Under the pieces are notes generated by a model. The model saw only the letters and a program-made list of their open reading frames with translations, made no database searches and was not told the origin of the DNA. The position numbers and the translations under genes were made by a program. Shown here in pieces: positions 24,579 to 33,750 of a DNA stretch of 64,000 bases; within the stretch, counting starts at the first letter, position 1; every line of letters begins with the position of its first letter. The DNA is taken from contig DUPG01000014.1 in assembly GCA_012838425.1 (NCBI GenBank), positions 129,541-193,540 on the forward strand. Reading direction: 5' to 3'. Source of the DNA: Clostridiales bacterium. GTDB taxonomy: Bacteria > Bacillota > Clostridia > Christensenellales > CAG-138.

Positions 24579-25742
24579 TTATCCAAGCTCTATATACAGC
24601 CTTGAATCCTTTATTGTGTACGAATCATCAGCCATATACTTTGTAAGCGTGGTGAAGATTCTGTTTGTATATAGCTTATTCGTAGTCGGCTCAGGAATTC
24701 CTGAATTTATCCTCAAGGGCACTATTTCGACGGTTATTTTGCTTTCAGTGTCCATAGTCAAGTTAAGCGCTATACTGTCGCAGGTGCGCGAATTCGCAGA
24801 GTCGAATATAAAGCTGCCCAAGCTGTAAACTATAAGACCATTTCTGTACTTCTCCATAGGAAGAACCACGCGCGGATTAGTGCCCACAACTATGGTTGCA
24901 CCGGCGTCAATAAGCGTTTGTCCAAGCTTGCGCATAGCCTCTGTGTTTGTGAGCATATACTCGTATCCCCAGTCAACATACACCACGACTATATCGCATT
25001 TTTCGCGCGCGTTGTTTACTATAAGCGTTGTATTAGCGTTTTTTGACGACGCAACACCCTTTTGACCCTCTCTTGCGGCATAGTCCTTGGGGAAGCCCTG
25101 CACCATGCCTATTATGCCGACAGACCTTCCGTTCGCTTCAATTTTCTTATACGCGCCTGCTTCTATATTATCATAGCCAGCACCTACATAGCTTATTTCA
25201 AGCGATTCCAAGGTCTCAAATGCCTCTGCCAAAGCTTCAATGCCTAAGTCGGCTATATGGTCGTTAGCTAAAGAAACTACATTTATGCCTGCGTTCTTTA
25301 TATGCTCTATGTTTTTCGCTTCTGTATATTGGTATGAATACTTGTCGCGCTTGGGATAGTCCTTAACATCGCCCGTTATAATTGCCATATCAAGATTAGC
25401 CATTACTATATCCGAATCCTTTATCAAGTCCGCGGTAGGTATGAAAAGCTTGTCATAGCCAACAGTATCGCCAAGCTTTGCAATGTTTCTGCCGAATACA
25501 ATATCTCCGAAGAATGTCAGCTTGAGATTCGGGTCATTTTCCGCGATAGTGGTATCGTGCGGAGCAGCGGTTTGCTTCTTTAATCCGCTTATTGCTACGC
25601 TTGAGGAAATTATAAGCGTGATAAGCAGTATAGCCGCAATAACCAAGGGCAATACAAGAAGCCGCCTATGCTTTTCAACTACATAGGCTAAAACCCTGTC
25701 TCTCAGCGGCATTTTTGAACGCCCTGCGTTTGCCTTTTCCAT
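24579..25742 (-). CDS. pgsA: PgsA/CapA family poly-gamma-glutamate export protein
   Basis: 387 aa from the ATG at 25742, which has AAGGAG 8 nt upstream; the in-frame GTG at 25751 overlaps that SD. A basic N-terminus and one membrane helix (about 29-50) precede the CapA metallophosphatase-like domain: LTFFGDIVFGR, SDIVMANLDMAI, VVSLANDHIADLG, VVYVDWGYEY and VGTNPRVVLP. CapA/PgsA is needed for polymer transport outside the cell. Third gene of the pgsBCA set, 12 nt after pgsC. Confidence 0.92.
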   Translation of the reverse strand: MEKANAGRSKMPLRDRVLAYVVEKHRRLLVLPLVIAAILLITLIISSSVAISGLKKQTAAPHDTTIAENDPNLKLTFFGDIVFGRNIAKLGDTVGYDKLFIPTADLIKDSDIVMANLDMAIITGDVKDYPKRDKYSYQYTEAKNIEHIKNAGINVVSLANDHIADLGIEALAEAFETLESLEISYVGAGYDNIEAGAYKKIEANGRSVGIIGMVQGFPKDYAAREGQKGVASSKNANTTLIVNNAREKCDIVVVYVDWGYEYMLTNTEAMRKLGQTLIDAGATIVVGTNPRVVLPMEKYRNGLIVYSLGSFIFDSANSRTCDSIALNLTMDTESKITVEIVPLRINSGIPEPTTNKLYTNRIFTTLTKYMADDSYTIKDSRLYIELG

Positions 25743-25754
25743 ACTACGCACTCC

Positions 25755-26207
25755 TTAATACATCAAGTAGATAATGTTCATGAGTCCGAATACTACTAAG
25801 GTTACTATGAATGACGACGCAACCGTTATCGGAATTCCCTGCTTTGAGTACGCGTTTGCCAACAGACCGGGAACAATAACACCTATGCCCCTGAAAGCAA
25901 GCGTCGCGAAAGGAAGCATGGGATAGCACAGGTCGAATATCAGCTTAAATGCCATAGCTATTAAAAGCGTGCTCACGAACTTGCGTCTGCCGAACAGTAT
26001 TACAAAGCGCGGCAGTACGAATTCGACTACAACATATGTCAGCATACTGATTAGGTAGACTGCAACGAGTAAAAGCGGCTGGTCGAAAACCAGTGCCAAG
26101 TAGCCGGGAACCACAACGCCGCCTACCAATACTCCGAAAAACTCCTCAGCTAAAAAACTGCAAGTCAGTCCTAAAATAATTGAAATGTATAAGTCTGTTA
26201 CCTGCAT
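25755..26207 (-). CDS. pgsC: Poly-gamma-glutamate biosynthesis protein PgsC/CapC
   Basis: 150 aa, the usual size, with about four to five helices. ISIILGLTCSFLAEEFFGVL and VGGVVVPGYLAL are the family hallmark. It forms the membrane synthase complex with PgsB. Separated from pgsB by 3 nt. Confidence 0.94.
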   Translation of the reverse strand: MQVTDLYISIILGLTCSFLAEEFFGVLVGGVVVPGYLALVFDQPLLLVAVYLISMLTYVVVEFVLPRFVILFGRRKFVSTLLIAMAFKLIFDLCYPMLPFATLAFRGIGVIVPGLLANAYSKQGIPITVASSFIVTLVVFGLMNIIYLMY

Positions 26208-26210
26208 AAT

Positions 26211-27458
26211 CTAATTCCTTTCACTACCTGTTTCGTTATTGTCCTCTGTATTATCTGATAGCGCATTGCTTTCTGAAGCCTTGCTGCTGTTTAACAGCTT
26301 GTCTAACAATATTTCGCCATGTCCATGAATATTGCCCGCACAGAAAATAATTCTGTCGTCCATCACATTTTCAAGCGCTTTTGCTATAGTATCCACATCT
26401 GCGCGTTCGAAGTTGCGATATTCAACAACATTCTTCAGCTTGCCATTGTTGAATGCTCTTGTAATCGGGTGAGTGTTTTCGCCTATAACAAACAGCGTCG
26501 CATTTGGAATCTTGTCCAAAAAGTCGTTTGCGAACTGGCGTGTTCTGTCCACTCTGTCGGGGCGGGCGTTGAATAGAACTATCGGATTATCAGTAGGAAG
26601 CGTGCCCAAATCGACTAAGCGCTTCCAAATCTCGTATGTTGAATGTGGCTCATTCGCCGCAAAAGCGTTTATAATAGTCGCTTTATGTGAATTGTATTCA
26701 AACGGTATTATCTGCATAGCTCCCGGGTCAGGATGTGCCTTCAACAGTCCGCGCAGCGCCACTTCTCTGTCAATGCCCAGCAGCTCCGCCACAGCTAATG
26801 GCATTGCGCAGTTGTTGGGGAATACGAAGTAGTTGAACTTGTCCAAAAAGCCTTCGGGAATTTTGCTCTCGTCAGCCACTATTACTTTTGCGTTGTATTT
26901 CTTGGCTTCCTGCTTGAAAAACTCGGTGAATTCGCAGTCGGGAACGATAACAGTTCCGTTTACGGGAATTGTGCGTGAAAAAGCGTATGCAATCTGCTTT
27001 GTTGTAGGACCCATAACATCTAAATGGTCCTCCAACACATTAGCGATAATGGTTATGTTAGACTTCAAAATGTCGTGCTGATATACCTGCTGCAACTGCG
27101 GCTCAACTGCCATACATTCGCAAACCAATGCGTCTGCGCCCATTTTTACGGCTTTTCTGATTACGCGCACCTGCTCAACAATGTTAGGACCGCGCTTTCC
27201 TCTCTGAATCTTGAACTCCTCGTCCGTATTCCAGTAAATCATGCGCGCGGCTGTGCCGGTGGTCTTCGCTATAACCTTGTAGCCCGCTTCTTTAAGAACG
27301 GCGCAGGTCATACGCGTAATAGTTGACTTTCCGCGAATGCCGTTTACATTTATGCGTATTTTCAGCTTTTCGACATTCCTGTCATTATTCCGTTTTTCTA
27401 TAATGCCCAATGTTATTAAAACACATAAGCATACAAGCGTTACAATTAACTCTAACAT
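26211..27458 (-). CDS. pgsB: Poly-gamma-glutamate synthase PgsB/CapB
   Basis: 415 aa. N-terminal membrane helix (3-19), then a Mur-ligase-like ATP-dependent amide ligase core with the P-loop VNGIRGKSTITRM, the ECMAVEPQLQ segment and NVLEDHLDVMGPT, all diagnostic of PgsB/CapB. It polymerises glutamate through gamma-carboxyl links. First gene of the operon, with a good promoter 60-90 nt upstream. Together with pgsC and pgsA it makes a complete synthesis and export set. Confidence 0.95.
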   Translation of the reverse strand: MLELIVTLVCLCVLITLGIIEKRNNDRNVEKLKIRINVNGIRGKSTITRMTCAVLKEAGYKVIAKTTGTAARMIYWNTDEEFKIQRGKRGPNIVEQVRVIRKAVKMGADALVCECMAVEPQLQQVYQHDILKSNITIIANVLEDHLDVMGPTTKQIAYAFSRTIPVNGTVIVPDCEFTEFFKQEAKKYNAKVIVADESKIPEGFLDKFNYFVFPNNCAMPLAVAELLGIDREVALRGLLKAHPDPGAMQIIPFEYNSHKATIINAFAANEPHSTYEIWKRLVDLGTLPTDNPIVLFNARPDRVDRTRQFANDFLDKIPNATLFVIGENTHPITRAFNNGKLKNVVEYRNFERADVDTIAKALENVMDDRIIFCAGNIHGHGEILLDKLLNSSKASESNALSDNTEDNNETGSERN

Positions 27459-27521
27459 TCAAATTTTCCTCTGTTATTATACGGTATCGCCATATTTTCA
27501 ATACTCGCGATACACCGAAAA

Positions 27522-27549
27522 ATTATACCACACGCTACTATATTTGCAA
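27522..27549 (-). promoter_or_regulatory. Promoter for pgsB
   Basis: Minus strand TTGCAA (27549-27544), 16-nt spacer, TATAAT (27527-27522), with GTGTGG before the -10. Leader about 55 nt. Confidence 0.6.
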
Positions 27550-27804
27550 CCGCGATTTTTTCTAAGCATTTAGGTCAAATATGCCGTGTTCATTTGAATT
27601 TCCTTGATATTTACGGTGTTTTTGAATGGCCTCTCTTTCTTAATGGCGCGTTATAGGCATTTTGCCCTGTTAAAATTTAATCGATTGTTTACAAATTTCA
27701 AGCTAAACAGCTGCCCCTATTACATAAAGCCCTTTATGGCGTTGTGTTTTGCCTAAGGAACTGCGTTTTTACCTGTGTGTGCAAGCTTTTTGCGCAACTG
27801 CAAT

Positions 27805-27831
27805 AAAAAACCGCGCCCTTTACGAGTGCGG
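27805..27831 (-). terminator. Terminator of the decayed dockerin gene
   Basis: CCGCGC (27811-27816) pairs with GTGCGG (27826-27831), including one G-T pair. On the minus strand it is followed by a run of T (27810-27805). Confidence 0.65.
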
Positions 27832-27854
27832 CTCTGCGTAAAAGCATTGGGAAT

Positions 27855-28984
27855 TTAGTCAACAATGTGTTTCAATATAGCAATCACATCACCTGTGTTG
27901 ACTTTCAAATCCTTGTTAATGTCGGCTTTTTCTACTAATGCTGGGTCGAATTCCTCAAAGTCAGCACAATACCTTAAAAGCAAAACAGCATCGCCTGTGT
28001 TCTCTAAATTGTCAAAGTTCAAGTCAAATGGTTGTTCGGTGTAGTATGTTTCGTTAAATACAACCCTGTCAAGTGCATAGGTGTTTTCGTCGCACTTTGC
28101 TCTAATAAGTTCACCGTCCACCACGCGTACAATATCGAATAGATAAAGTTCCTGGTCGTCATACGTTTCTTCGGCAAAAGCAATCAAATCGCCTTGCTTT
28201 GAATACTTTCTGTATGAGAGACCCACATCGAAGCCTTGAAAACACTCGACATATAGATTTCCACTATTATCGACGCCAAGAGGTGTTATGCCTATATGTC
28301 CAGGAATAACGTACTCGTTTGTGCCGAACTTAATTGTATTGGTATTTGTTTCTTCGTTGTACTCGTTTGTGTATAAGTTATCTGCAAGTATAAACGTAGA
28401 GTGTTCGGTGTCAAAAGCCCAAACTTCGTCGTTTTCATCATAAGAAGTAAAAACAATATATTCATCAATATTCAGAGAGCCTCTGCCTGAATAGCTAAAA
28501 ACACCCTCTGGTATTTCGTGCTTAACCACTTCCTCGGTTTCCAAATCATACTCGCAAAGTGTATAGTCATTGGTCAGCACATACAGCCTGCCACTATTAA
28601 CAATTATAGCTGAAACACCAGATTTACTATCAGAAAAAACTTCCGCAGGGATTGTGAGAATGTACTTGCCATCTGAAGAATACTGAACGATAGGTGATGG
28701 GTCATCGTAAGTATCCACAACCAAAACATCACCGTTTGGTAATATGTCATAGCTTGATGGACCACCGTCGGGTTCGGGGTTGGAACCTGGGTCGCCTATT
28801 GTAGTGAGACCAATTGACAGCTCTCCTTCTTCATCTCATACTGGAATTTCGATAATGTTTTCCAAAGCATAGCTTTGCCCCTGTTCAAAAACAGTCTCTG
28901 CTTGAACGCCAATAGGTTGTGCCGTCAAAATAAGGGCAAATGCAATAAGCAGCGCCATTATTTTTTTGTAAAAAGGTTTTTCAT
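27855..28984 (-). pseudogene. Decayed secreted protein with C-terminal dockerin
   Basis: An ATG at 28984 with AGGAGG upstream starts a signal-peptide-like sequence MKNLFTKK that meets TAA after an A-run; one base of shift joins it to a continuation starting IMALLIAFALILTAQ. A second lesion is an in-frame TGA at 28836-28838. The rest is open (about 290 codons): a beta-rich propeller-like region with repeated short strands (NSGRLYVLTNDYTLCEYDL) and, at the C-terminus, two dockerin-like repeats (ENTGDAVLLLRYC, ADINKDLKVNTGD). The SD and terminator survive. TGA serves as a normal stop elsewhere in the window, so recoding is unlikely. Confidence 0.8.
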
Positions 28985-29156
28985 GTTTTTTCCTCCTAAA
29001 TTTTTTTGAATTGCGACTCTATCCCTGCAATTCTACTACTAAATATTACCAATTTAAGCATAGAAGTGCAAACATTTTATCGCTAAATTCAAATATTTTA
29101 CAGTTTGTTCATAGTTCCGCATTTATAATAAGCAACTCAACCTTTGTTAGATAAAC

Positions 29157-29188
29157 AAAAAAGCCGCCATTGCTGACGGCTGTTTTTT
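29157..29188. terminator. Bidirectional terminator downstream of pepF
   Basis: AGCCG (29162-29166) pairs with CGGCT (29177-29181), flanked by A6 on one side and T6 on the other. It ends the minus-strand pepF transcript. Confidence 0.7.
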
Positions 29189-29195
29189 ATAAAAC

Positions 29196-30902
29196 TTACA
29201 CCAGTTTTGAGGTATCCTGCTTTTTCAGCCAAGCGGTTGCTTCCTCTGCGACCTTCTTCAGCGCGGAATCTCCGAAAGGTGTATCGAGCCCCGCCGCCTC
29301 AACAAGCTCAATGAATGTGCGTGTGCCTGCAAGGTCTACAAAATTCTGATACCTGTTCCAAGCGTCGTTAGTATCGTGCTGCATTAAAGCCCAGAAGCCC
29401 AAAGCGACGGTTTGCGCCAAGCAGTAGTCGATATAGTAGAAGGGACGCTCGTAAATATGGCTCTGTCTCTGCCAAGCCTTGCCCTCACCATAGAAGGGAA
29501 TCTCGTCGCCCAGCTTAACCCAAGGCATATAAACCTTGAGAAGTTCTCTCCAAGCATCATGACGCTGTTCGGGAGTGTATTCGGGGTGCTCATATACTAT
29601 GTGCTGGAAGTGGTCAACCATTGTGCCGTAGGGTATGAACTGCAATGAGCCAGCCAAGTGATTGTAATAGAACTTGTCTGTATCCTTGCCGAAGAAGCCC
29701 TCAGCCCAAGGCCATGCGAAGAATTCCATAGACATTGAGTGAACCTCGCACGCTTCAAAGGTAGGTGATGATAAGAACAATGGAACATCGTTCTTGTTTG
29801 CGACATAGCTTGCGTAAGCGTGACCTGCTTCGTGGGTAATAACCTCAACGTCGTGCTGTGTGCCGTTGAAGTTTGCGAATATAAACTGCGACTTATATTT
29901 CGGAATATCCGTGCAGTAGCCGCCGCCTGATTTACCCTTGCGGCTGAGAACATCTAATAATTCGTTCTCATACATGAAGTCTATGAATTCGGCTGTGTTC
30001 TTTGAAAGCTCATGATAGAACTTCTTGCCGTGCGCAAGTATATCGTCAGGTGTGCCTGTGGGCTTAGGATTGCCCGAACGGAAAGCCAAAGCCATATCCG
30101 AATAATTTAACGGATAGGGCAGCCCTGTGCGCTTTGCCTGCTCCTTGTAAAGCTCAGTCGCAATGGGCACTATGTACTTAACAACGGCGTTGCGGAACCT
30201 CTCAACATCGCTTGCTGTGTAGCAGTTGCGCTCCATGCGGTAGTAGCCAAGCTCAATGTAATTCTTGTAGCCCAGCTTCTTAGCCATCTTATCGCGAACC
30301 TTTACAAGCGAATCATAGATTTCATCAAGCCTCTGCGCGTTTTGCTTGTAGAAGCCGCCGTCTGCCTGCCAAGCCTTCATACGCCTTTCGTCATCGGGTA
30401 CCTGCTTGAAGGGCGTCAGCTGCGAAAGCGTGTATGTACCGCCTTCAAACTCAATTTGAGCCGAAGCGATAAGCCTGTCGTATTCGGTTGCGAGCTTGTT
30501 CTCCTCCTGCATTTCGGGAATGATTTCGGGCGAGAACGATTTTAACATCAGCTCAATGTTGGTGAAAAGAATCTTGCCATATTTCTTTTCGAACTCCGGT
30601 CTGAACTTTGAATTGTAAAGCGTCAAGCTGCCATTCTGAACTATTTCTGAGAACATCGGGCTTACTTCGTCTGAATAGTCGCTCTCCGCCTTGTAGAATT
30701 CGTCGTTCGTGTTGATTGTGTGCCTTACAAATGCCAATGTAAAGTCTGTCTGCACATCTGCCATTAAGTTTTGAAAAGCCTCAAACTGCTTGTCCGCCTC
30801 CTCGAATGTTTCCGCTTCGGAAAGCTGCTTGATTATTTCCGCAGCAACAGCCTTAACCTTTTCAATATCCGGCCGCTTATAGGGCATATCATTGAATTTC
30901 AT
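29196..30902 (-). CDS. pepF: M3-family oligoendopeptidase F
   Basis: 568 aa, full length for the clostridial PepF branch. The zinc site is VITHEAGHAYASY (HEAGH matches HExxH) with the downstream glutamate in SPTFEACEVHSMSMEFF, the usual third ligand. Cytoplasmic, no signal peptide. It degrades short peptides. Monocistronic, with its own promoter and terminator. Confidence 0.95.
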   Translation of the reverse strand: MKFNDMPYKRPDIEKVKAVAAEIIKQLSEAETFEEADKQFEAFQNLMADVQTDFTLAFVRHTINTNDEFYKAESDYSDEVSPMFSEIVQNGSLTLYNSKFRPEFEKKYGKILFTNIELMLKSFSPEIIPEMQEENKLATEYDRLIASAQIEFEGGTYTLSQLTPFKQVPDDERRMKAWQADGGFYKQNAQRLDEIYDSLVKVRDKMAKKLGYKNYIELGYYRMERNCYTASDVERFRNAVVKYIVPIATELYKEQAKRTGLPYPLNYSDMALAFRSGNPKPTGTPDDILAHGKKFYHELSKNTAEFIDFMYENELLDVLSRKGKSGGGYCTDIPKYKSQFIFANFNGTQHDVEVITHEAGHAYASYVANKNDVPLFLSSPTFEACEVHSMSMEFFAWPWAEGFFGKDTDKFYYNHLAGSLQFIPYGTMVDHFQHIVYEHPEYTPEQRHDAWRELLKVYMPWVKLGDEIPFYGEGKAWQRQSHIYERPFYYIDYCLAQTVALGFWALMQHDTNDAWNRYQNFVDLAGTRTFIELVEAAGLDTPFGDSALKKVAEEATAWLKKQDTSKLV

Positions 30903-30937
30903 ACTATCTTTTCCTTTCAGTTAGATTTATTTTAACT

Positions 30938-30965
30938 ATTTTATCATAATTGTTTGCGTATGCAA
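30938..30965 (-). promoter_or_regulatory. Promoter for pepF
   Basis: Minus strand TTGCAT (30965-30960), 16-nt spacer, TAAAAT (30943-30938), 35 nt before the ATG. Confidence 0.45.
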
Positions 30966-30972
30966 ATTGAAT

Positions 30973-31410
30973 CTATCCGCGCAAGTCCAATATTTGCTGG
31001 CAAATAAAGTCAATTTCATACTCCTCGCTCTTTGCTGCAATATCGCATTTCTCATCATCAAAGCACCCATGGCGTTTTTCTAACATAGCTTCAACAGCGG
31101 CAGGGAGATTTCCGTTAAATCTCTCTGCGAACCTTTGCTTTATAGTGTTAAGCTCAGCCTTCATCAGAATTCGCACGGCGCCTTCGGGCAGCATAGTTAT
31201 ATGCTCTTTTTCGGTGATCACATAAATTATGTTTTCGCCACTCAATGCGTCTTTCAGCATTCTTGAAAACTGCAATTTAGCTAACCCCTCATTCTTTGAA
31301 AGCCGCAGATAGTCCTTGCCCGAAAATACCTCGCCGCCCAGCTTTTCTTTAATTGCGTTTGCGAGAGTTGTTTTGCCCGTACAGCTTTCGCCGAAAATTC
31401 CAATAACCAT
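30973..31410 (-). CDS. Small P-loop nucleotide kinase-like protein
   Basis: 145 aa. Walker A GESCTGKTT at the N-terminus, then a YLRLSKNEG segment, a hydrophobic strand IIYVITEKEH and KQRFAERFNG, in the arrangement of small shikimate/cytidylate-kinase-like P-loop proteins. No closer match recognised. It lies 3 nt after the Gx-transporter gene and is the last gene of that operon. Substrate unknown. Confidence 0.8.
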   Translation of the reverse strand: MVIGIFGESCTGKTTLANAIKEKLGGEVFSGKDYLRLSKNEGLAKLQFSRMLKDALSGENIIYVITEKEHITMLPEGAVRILMKAELNTIKQRFAERFNGNLPAAVEAMLEKRHGCFDDEKCDIAAKSEEYEIDFICQQILDLRG

Positions 31411-31413
31411 ATA

Positions 31414-31923
31414 TTACTCCTTTCGAATATCAGGCAGCTTTGTTAGCATAAGCGTAGTTATAAGCCCCACGAAAAAACCCGTAGGTATAGACAGTATAGA
31501 CATCAGAGGAAAGTATAGAAGCATTGCGGGACCATTCAGAAACGAGCCCACGACTAACTGCCCCAAATTGAAAAAGAATGAGCCGCATACCGACATTCCT
31601 ATCGCGCTGATTCTTTTCTTTATATACAGCTCTAACAGCATGCTCATTGCCAAAAACGCCAGCATTCCGCCTGTTAAGCTGTAAAGCATTCCCGAAATTG
31701 CCCCGCTCAGAAAACTTCCCAATATGCTTTTTAATACTGTGAGAATAAGCGCGTCGCGTCTTGAGAATTTTATAAGAGTATATAGCGTAAATATGTTGGC
31801 AAGCCCCAGCTTTATGGGCACGCCCAGAATCAGCGAGGGAAGCAGCCCCTCTATATAGTGAACGGCTGTTGCCGCCGCTATCAGTATGCCTAATATTGCT
31901 ATGTGCTTAGTATTGCTTTTCAT
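31414..31923 (-). CDS. Gx transporter family protein (heptaprenyl-diphosphate-synthase component I-like)
   Basis: 169 aa with five to six helices, and the family pattern AILGILIAAATAVHYIEGLL, VPIKLGLANIFTL and LKSILGSFLSGAISG. Resembles ECF S components in fold. Overlaps the NusG_II gene by 4 nt; this two-gene order is common in Clostridia. Transported substrate unknown. Confidence 0.88.
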   Translation of the reverse strand: MKSNTKHIAILGILIAAATAVHYIEGLLPSLILGVPIKLGLANIFTLYTLIKFSRRDALILTVLKSILGSFLSGAISGMLYSLTGGMLAFLAMSMLLELYIKKRISAIGMSVCGSFFFNLGQLVVGSFLNGPAMLLYFPLMSILSIPTGFFVGLITTLMLTKLPDIRKE

Positions 31924-32297
31924 CCGAAGGTAACTCCGTCAACATCATCGCTTTTGCCCGATATTATAATGATTACTTCATTAGGCAGGCAGGTAACGGG
32001 TCTGAATGTAGTGGCTGCGCCCATTTTTATGCAAAGCTTGTCCTTGCAGTCGGCTTCACTCATATAAGCTACACCGTCTTTTATTGTGATTTCGTTTTTC
32101 CCGTCAGGCGTAACTATTACAATATCTGTACTCAAATCACCCCTGTACAGCACCTTGCCATGCTGCATAACGGTAACGGTTTCGGCATTTTTGGGAATAA
32201 ACAGCAGCGATATGAACGAAAGCGCTATAATAGCCGCAATAATCAAAAAATCAAGTGGTTTCAGCTTATATGCTTTTTTCGAATTACTTTCCTTCAT
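31920..32297 (-). CDS. NusG domain II-containing membrane-anchored protein
   Basis: 125 aa. One N-terminal helix (about 13-32) then a small extracytoplasmic beta domain of the NusG_II family, with DCKDKLCIKMG and RPVTCLPNEVIIIISG, which place two conserved cysteines. Function unknown. First gene of an operon with the Gx-transporter and P-loop genes. Confidence 0.9.
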   Translation of the reverse strand: MKESNSKKAYKLKPLDFLIIAAIIALSFISLLFIPKNAETVTVMQHGKVLYRGDLSTDIVIVTPDGKNEITIKDGVAYMSEADCKDKLCIKMGAATTFRPVTCLPNEVIIIISGKSDDVDGVTFG

Positions 32298-32323
32298 TAT
32301 TTTTCCATATAGTCAGTATTTGA

Positions 32324-32344
32324 AAGGGGGAAATACTCCCCCTT
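32324..32344 (-). terminator. Terminator of glyA
   Basis: AAGGGGG (32324-32330), 7-nt loop, CCCCCTT (32338-32344), 22 nt past the glyA stop. The U-tract on the minus side is short. Confidence 0.6.
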
Positions 32345-32365
32345 ATTTCATGCAAAAATATGCGC

Positions 32366-33604
32366 TTATTTATATAATGGGTGCTTCTCTGTAAGCTTTT
32401 CAACCTCTGCGCGTACGAAGGGCACTGCGTCCTCACCCTCAAATACTATCTTAGCTATAAGGCTTGCTATTACCTCCATATCCTCTTCTTTGAAGCCTCT
32501 TGTTGTCAGCGCGGGAGTACCAATTCTTATGCCGCTTGTAACGAAGGGACTGCGTGTTTCAAAGGGTATGGTGTTCTTGTTTACTGTAATCAATGCCTTA
32601 TCAAGAAGCGCTTCAACCTCCTTGCCTGTTCTTTCCGTAGCGGTAAGGTCAACAAGCATAAGGTGATTATCCGTTCCGCCGGAAACCAAGCGCAAGCCCT
32701 TATTAGCCAATGCGTTAGCAAGCGCCCTTGCGTTCTTAACAACCTGCTGTTGATATGCCTTGAATTCAGGCTGCATAGCCTCGTGGAAGCATACTGCCTT
32801 TGCGGCGATTATGTGCATTAACGGGCCGCCCTGTGTCCCCGGGAAAACGCCCTTGTCAATCTGCTTCGCGAATTCCTCCTTGCAGAGTATCAGACCGCCT
32901 CTTGGACCACGCAATGTTTTATGAGTGGTAGAAGTAACAACATCTGCGTATTCTACGGGGTTCATGTGCAAACCAGCAGCTACAAGCCCTGCTATATGCG
33001 CCATATCCACCATGAACAAAGCACCTACGCTCTTTGCGATTTGAGAAATACGCGCAAAGTCAATGGCTCTTGGATATGCGCTTGCGCCTGCAACAATCAT
33101 CTTAGGTTTATGTTCATTAGCGAGTCTTTCAAGCTCGTCATAATCTATCATTTCGTCTTTTTCACTGACGCCATAGGGGATAACATTGAAGTATTTGCCG
33201 CTCATGTTTACGGGGCTGCCGTGCGTCAGGTGTCCGCCATGCGACAGGTTCATGCCCAGTATTGTGTCGCCATGCTCTAACAGCGAAAAATATACGGCTA
33301 AGTTAGCCTGTGCGCCGGAGTGGGGCTGAACATTCGCGTGGTCTGCGCCGAAAAGCTTCTTTGCCCTTTCGCGTGCAAGATTCTCCACTATGTCAACACA
33401 TTCGCAGCCGCCGTAATAGCGCTTTGCGGGATAGCCCTCCGCGTACTTGTTGGTGAGGTGGCTTCCCATTGCCGCCATAACAGCTTCGGATACAAAGTTT
33501 TCAGAAGCGATAAGCTCTAAGTGCGAACGCTGCCTGTCAAGCTCGCATTGCATAGCCGCTTCGATTTCGGGGTCAACCTTTCGTATCGTTTCAAAAAAAG
33601 TCAT
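32366..33604 (-). CDS. glyA: Serine hydroxymethyltransferase
   Basis: 412 aa from the ATG at 33604, 9 nt after GGAGG; the longer upstream frame has no SD. PLP lysine in [13 protein letters not shown]; other landmarks are [31 protein letters not shown] and [11 protein letters not shown]. It converts serine and tetrahydrofolate to glycine and methylene-tetrahydrofolate. Single gene with its own promoter. Confidence 0.97.
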   Translation of the reverse strand: MTFFETIRKVDPEIEAAMQCELDRQRSHLELIASENFVSEAVMAAMGSHLTNKYAEGYPAKRYYGGCECVDIVENLARERAKKLFGADHANVQPHSGAQANLAVYFSLLEHGDTILGMNLSHGGHLTHGSPVNMSGKYFNVIPYGVSEKDEMIDYDELERLANEHKPKMIVAGASAYPRAIDFARISQIAKSVGALFMVDMAHIAGLVAAGLHMNPVEYADVVTSTTHKTLRGPRGGLILCKEEFAKQIDKGVFPGTQGGPLMHIIAAKAVCFHEAMQPEFKAYQQQVVKNARALANALANKGLRLVSGGTDNHLMLVDLTATERTGKEVEALLDKALITVNKNTIPFETRSPFVTSGIRIGTPALTTRGFKEEDMEVIASLIAKIVFEGEDAVPFVRAEVEKLTEKHPLYK

Positions 33605-33633
33605 CGATTCATACCTCCAACAGTTATGGCTCA

Positions 33634-33662
33634 ATTATAGTAAATTAACCGGTTGAATACAA
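33634..33662 (-). promoter_or_regulatory. Promoter for glyA with palindrome in the spacer
   Basis: Minus strand TTGTAT (33662-33657), 17-nt spacer, TATAAT (33639-33634). The spacer contains the palindrome AACCGGTT, a possible operator. Confidence 0.6.
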
Positions 33663-33750
33663 GTTAGATTTAGTATATTTAATGAGTGTTACGCAATATC
33701 GCAAGCTGAATTGCATATTTAAGAAGTTAAAACGACTTGACCTATCAGCG

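Larger units (their letters stand above)
27459..27854. other. 396-nt non-coding gap upstream of pgsB
   Basis: It holds the pgsB promoter near 27522-27549 and the terminator of the decayed dockerin gene at 27805-27831. Between about 27560 and 27800 I see no ORF, tRNA-like fold or riboswitch I can name; composition is A/T-rich with scattered short inverted repeats. Confidence 0.6.

Noticed and set aside
28836-28838. TGA read as tryptophan or selenocysteine
   Set aside because: TGA ends intact genes here (for example coaX, lepA), and no selenocysteine-type structure is seen; a disrupted gene is simpler.
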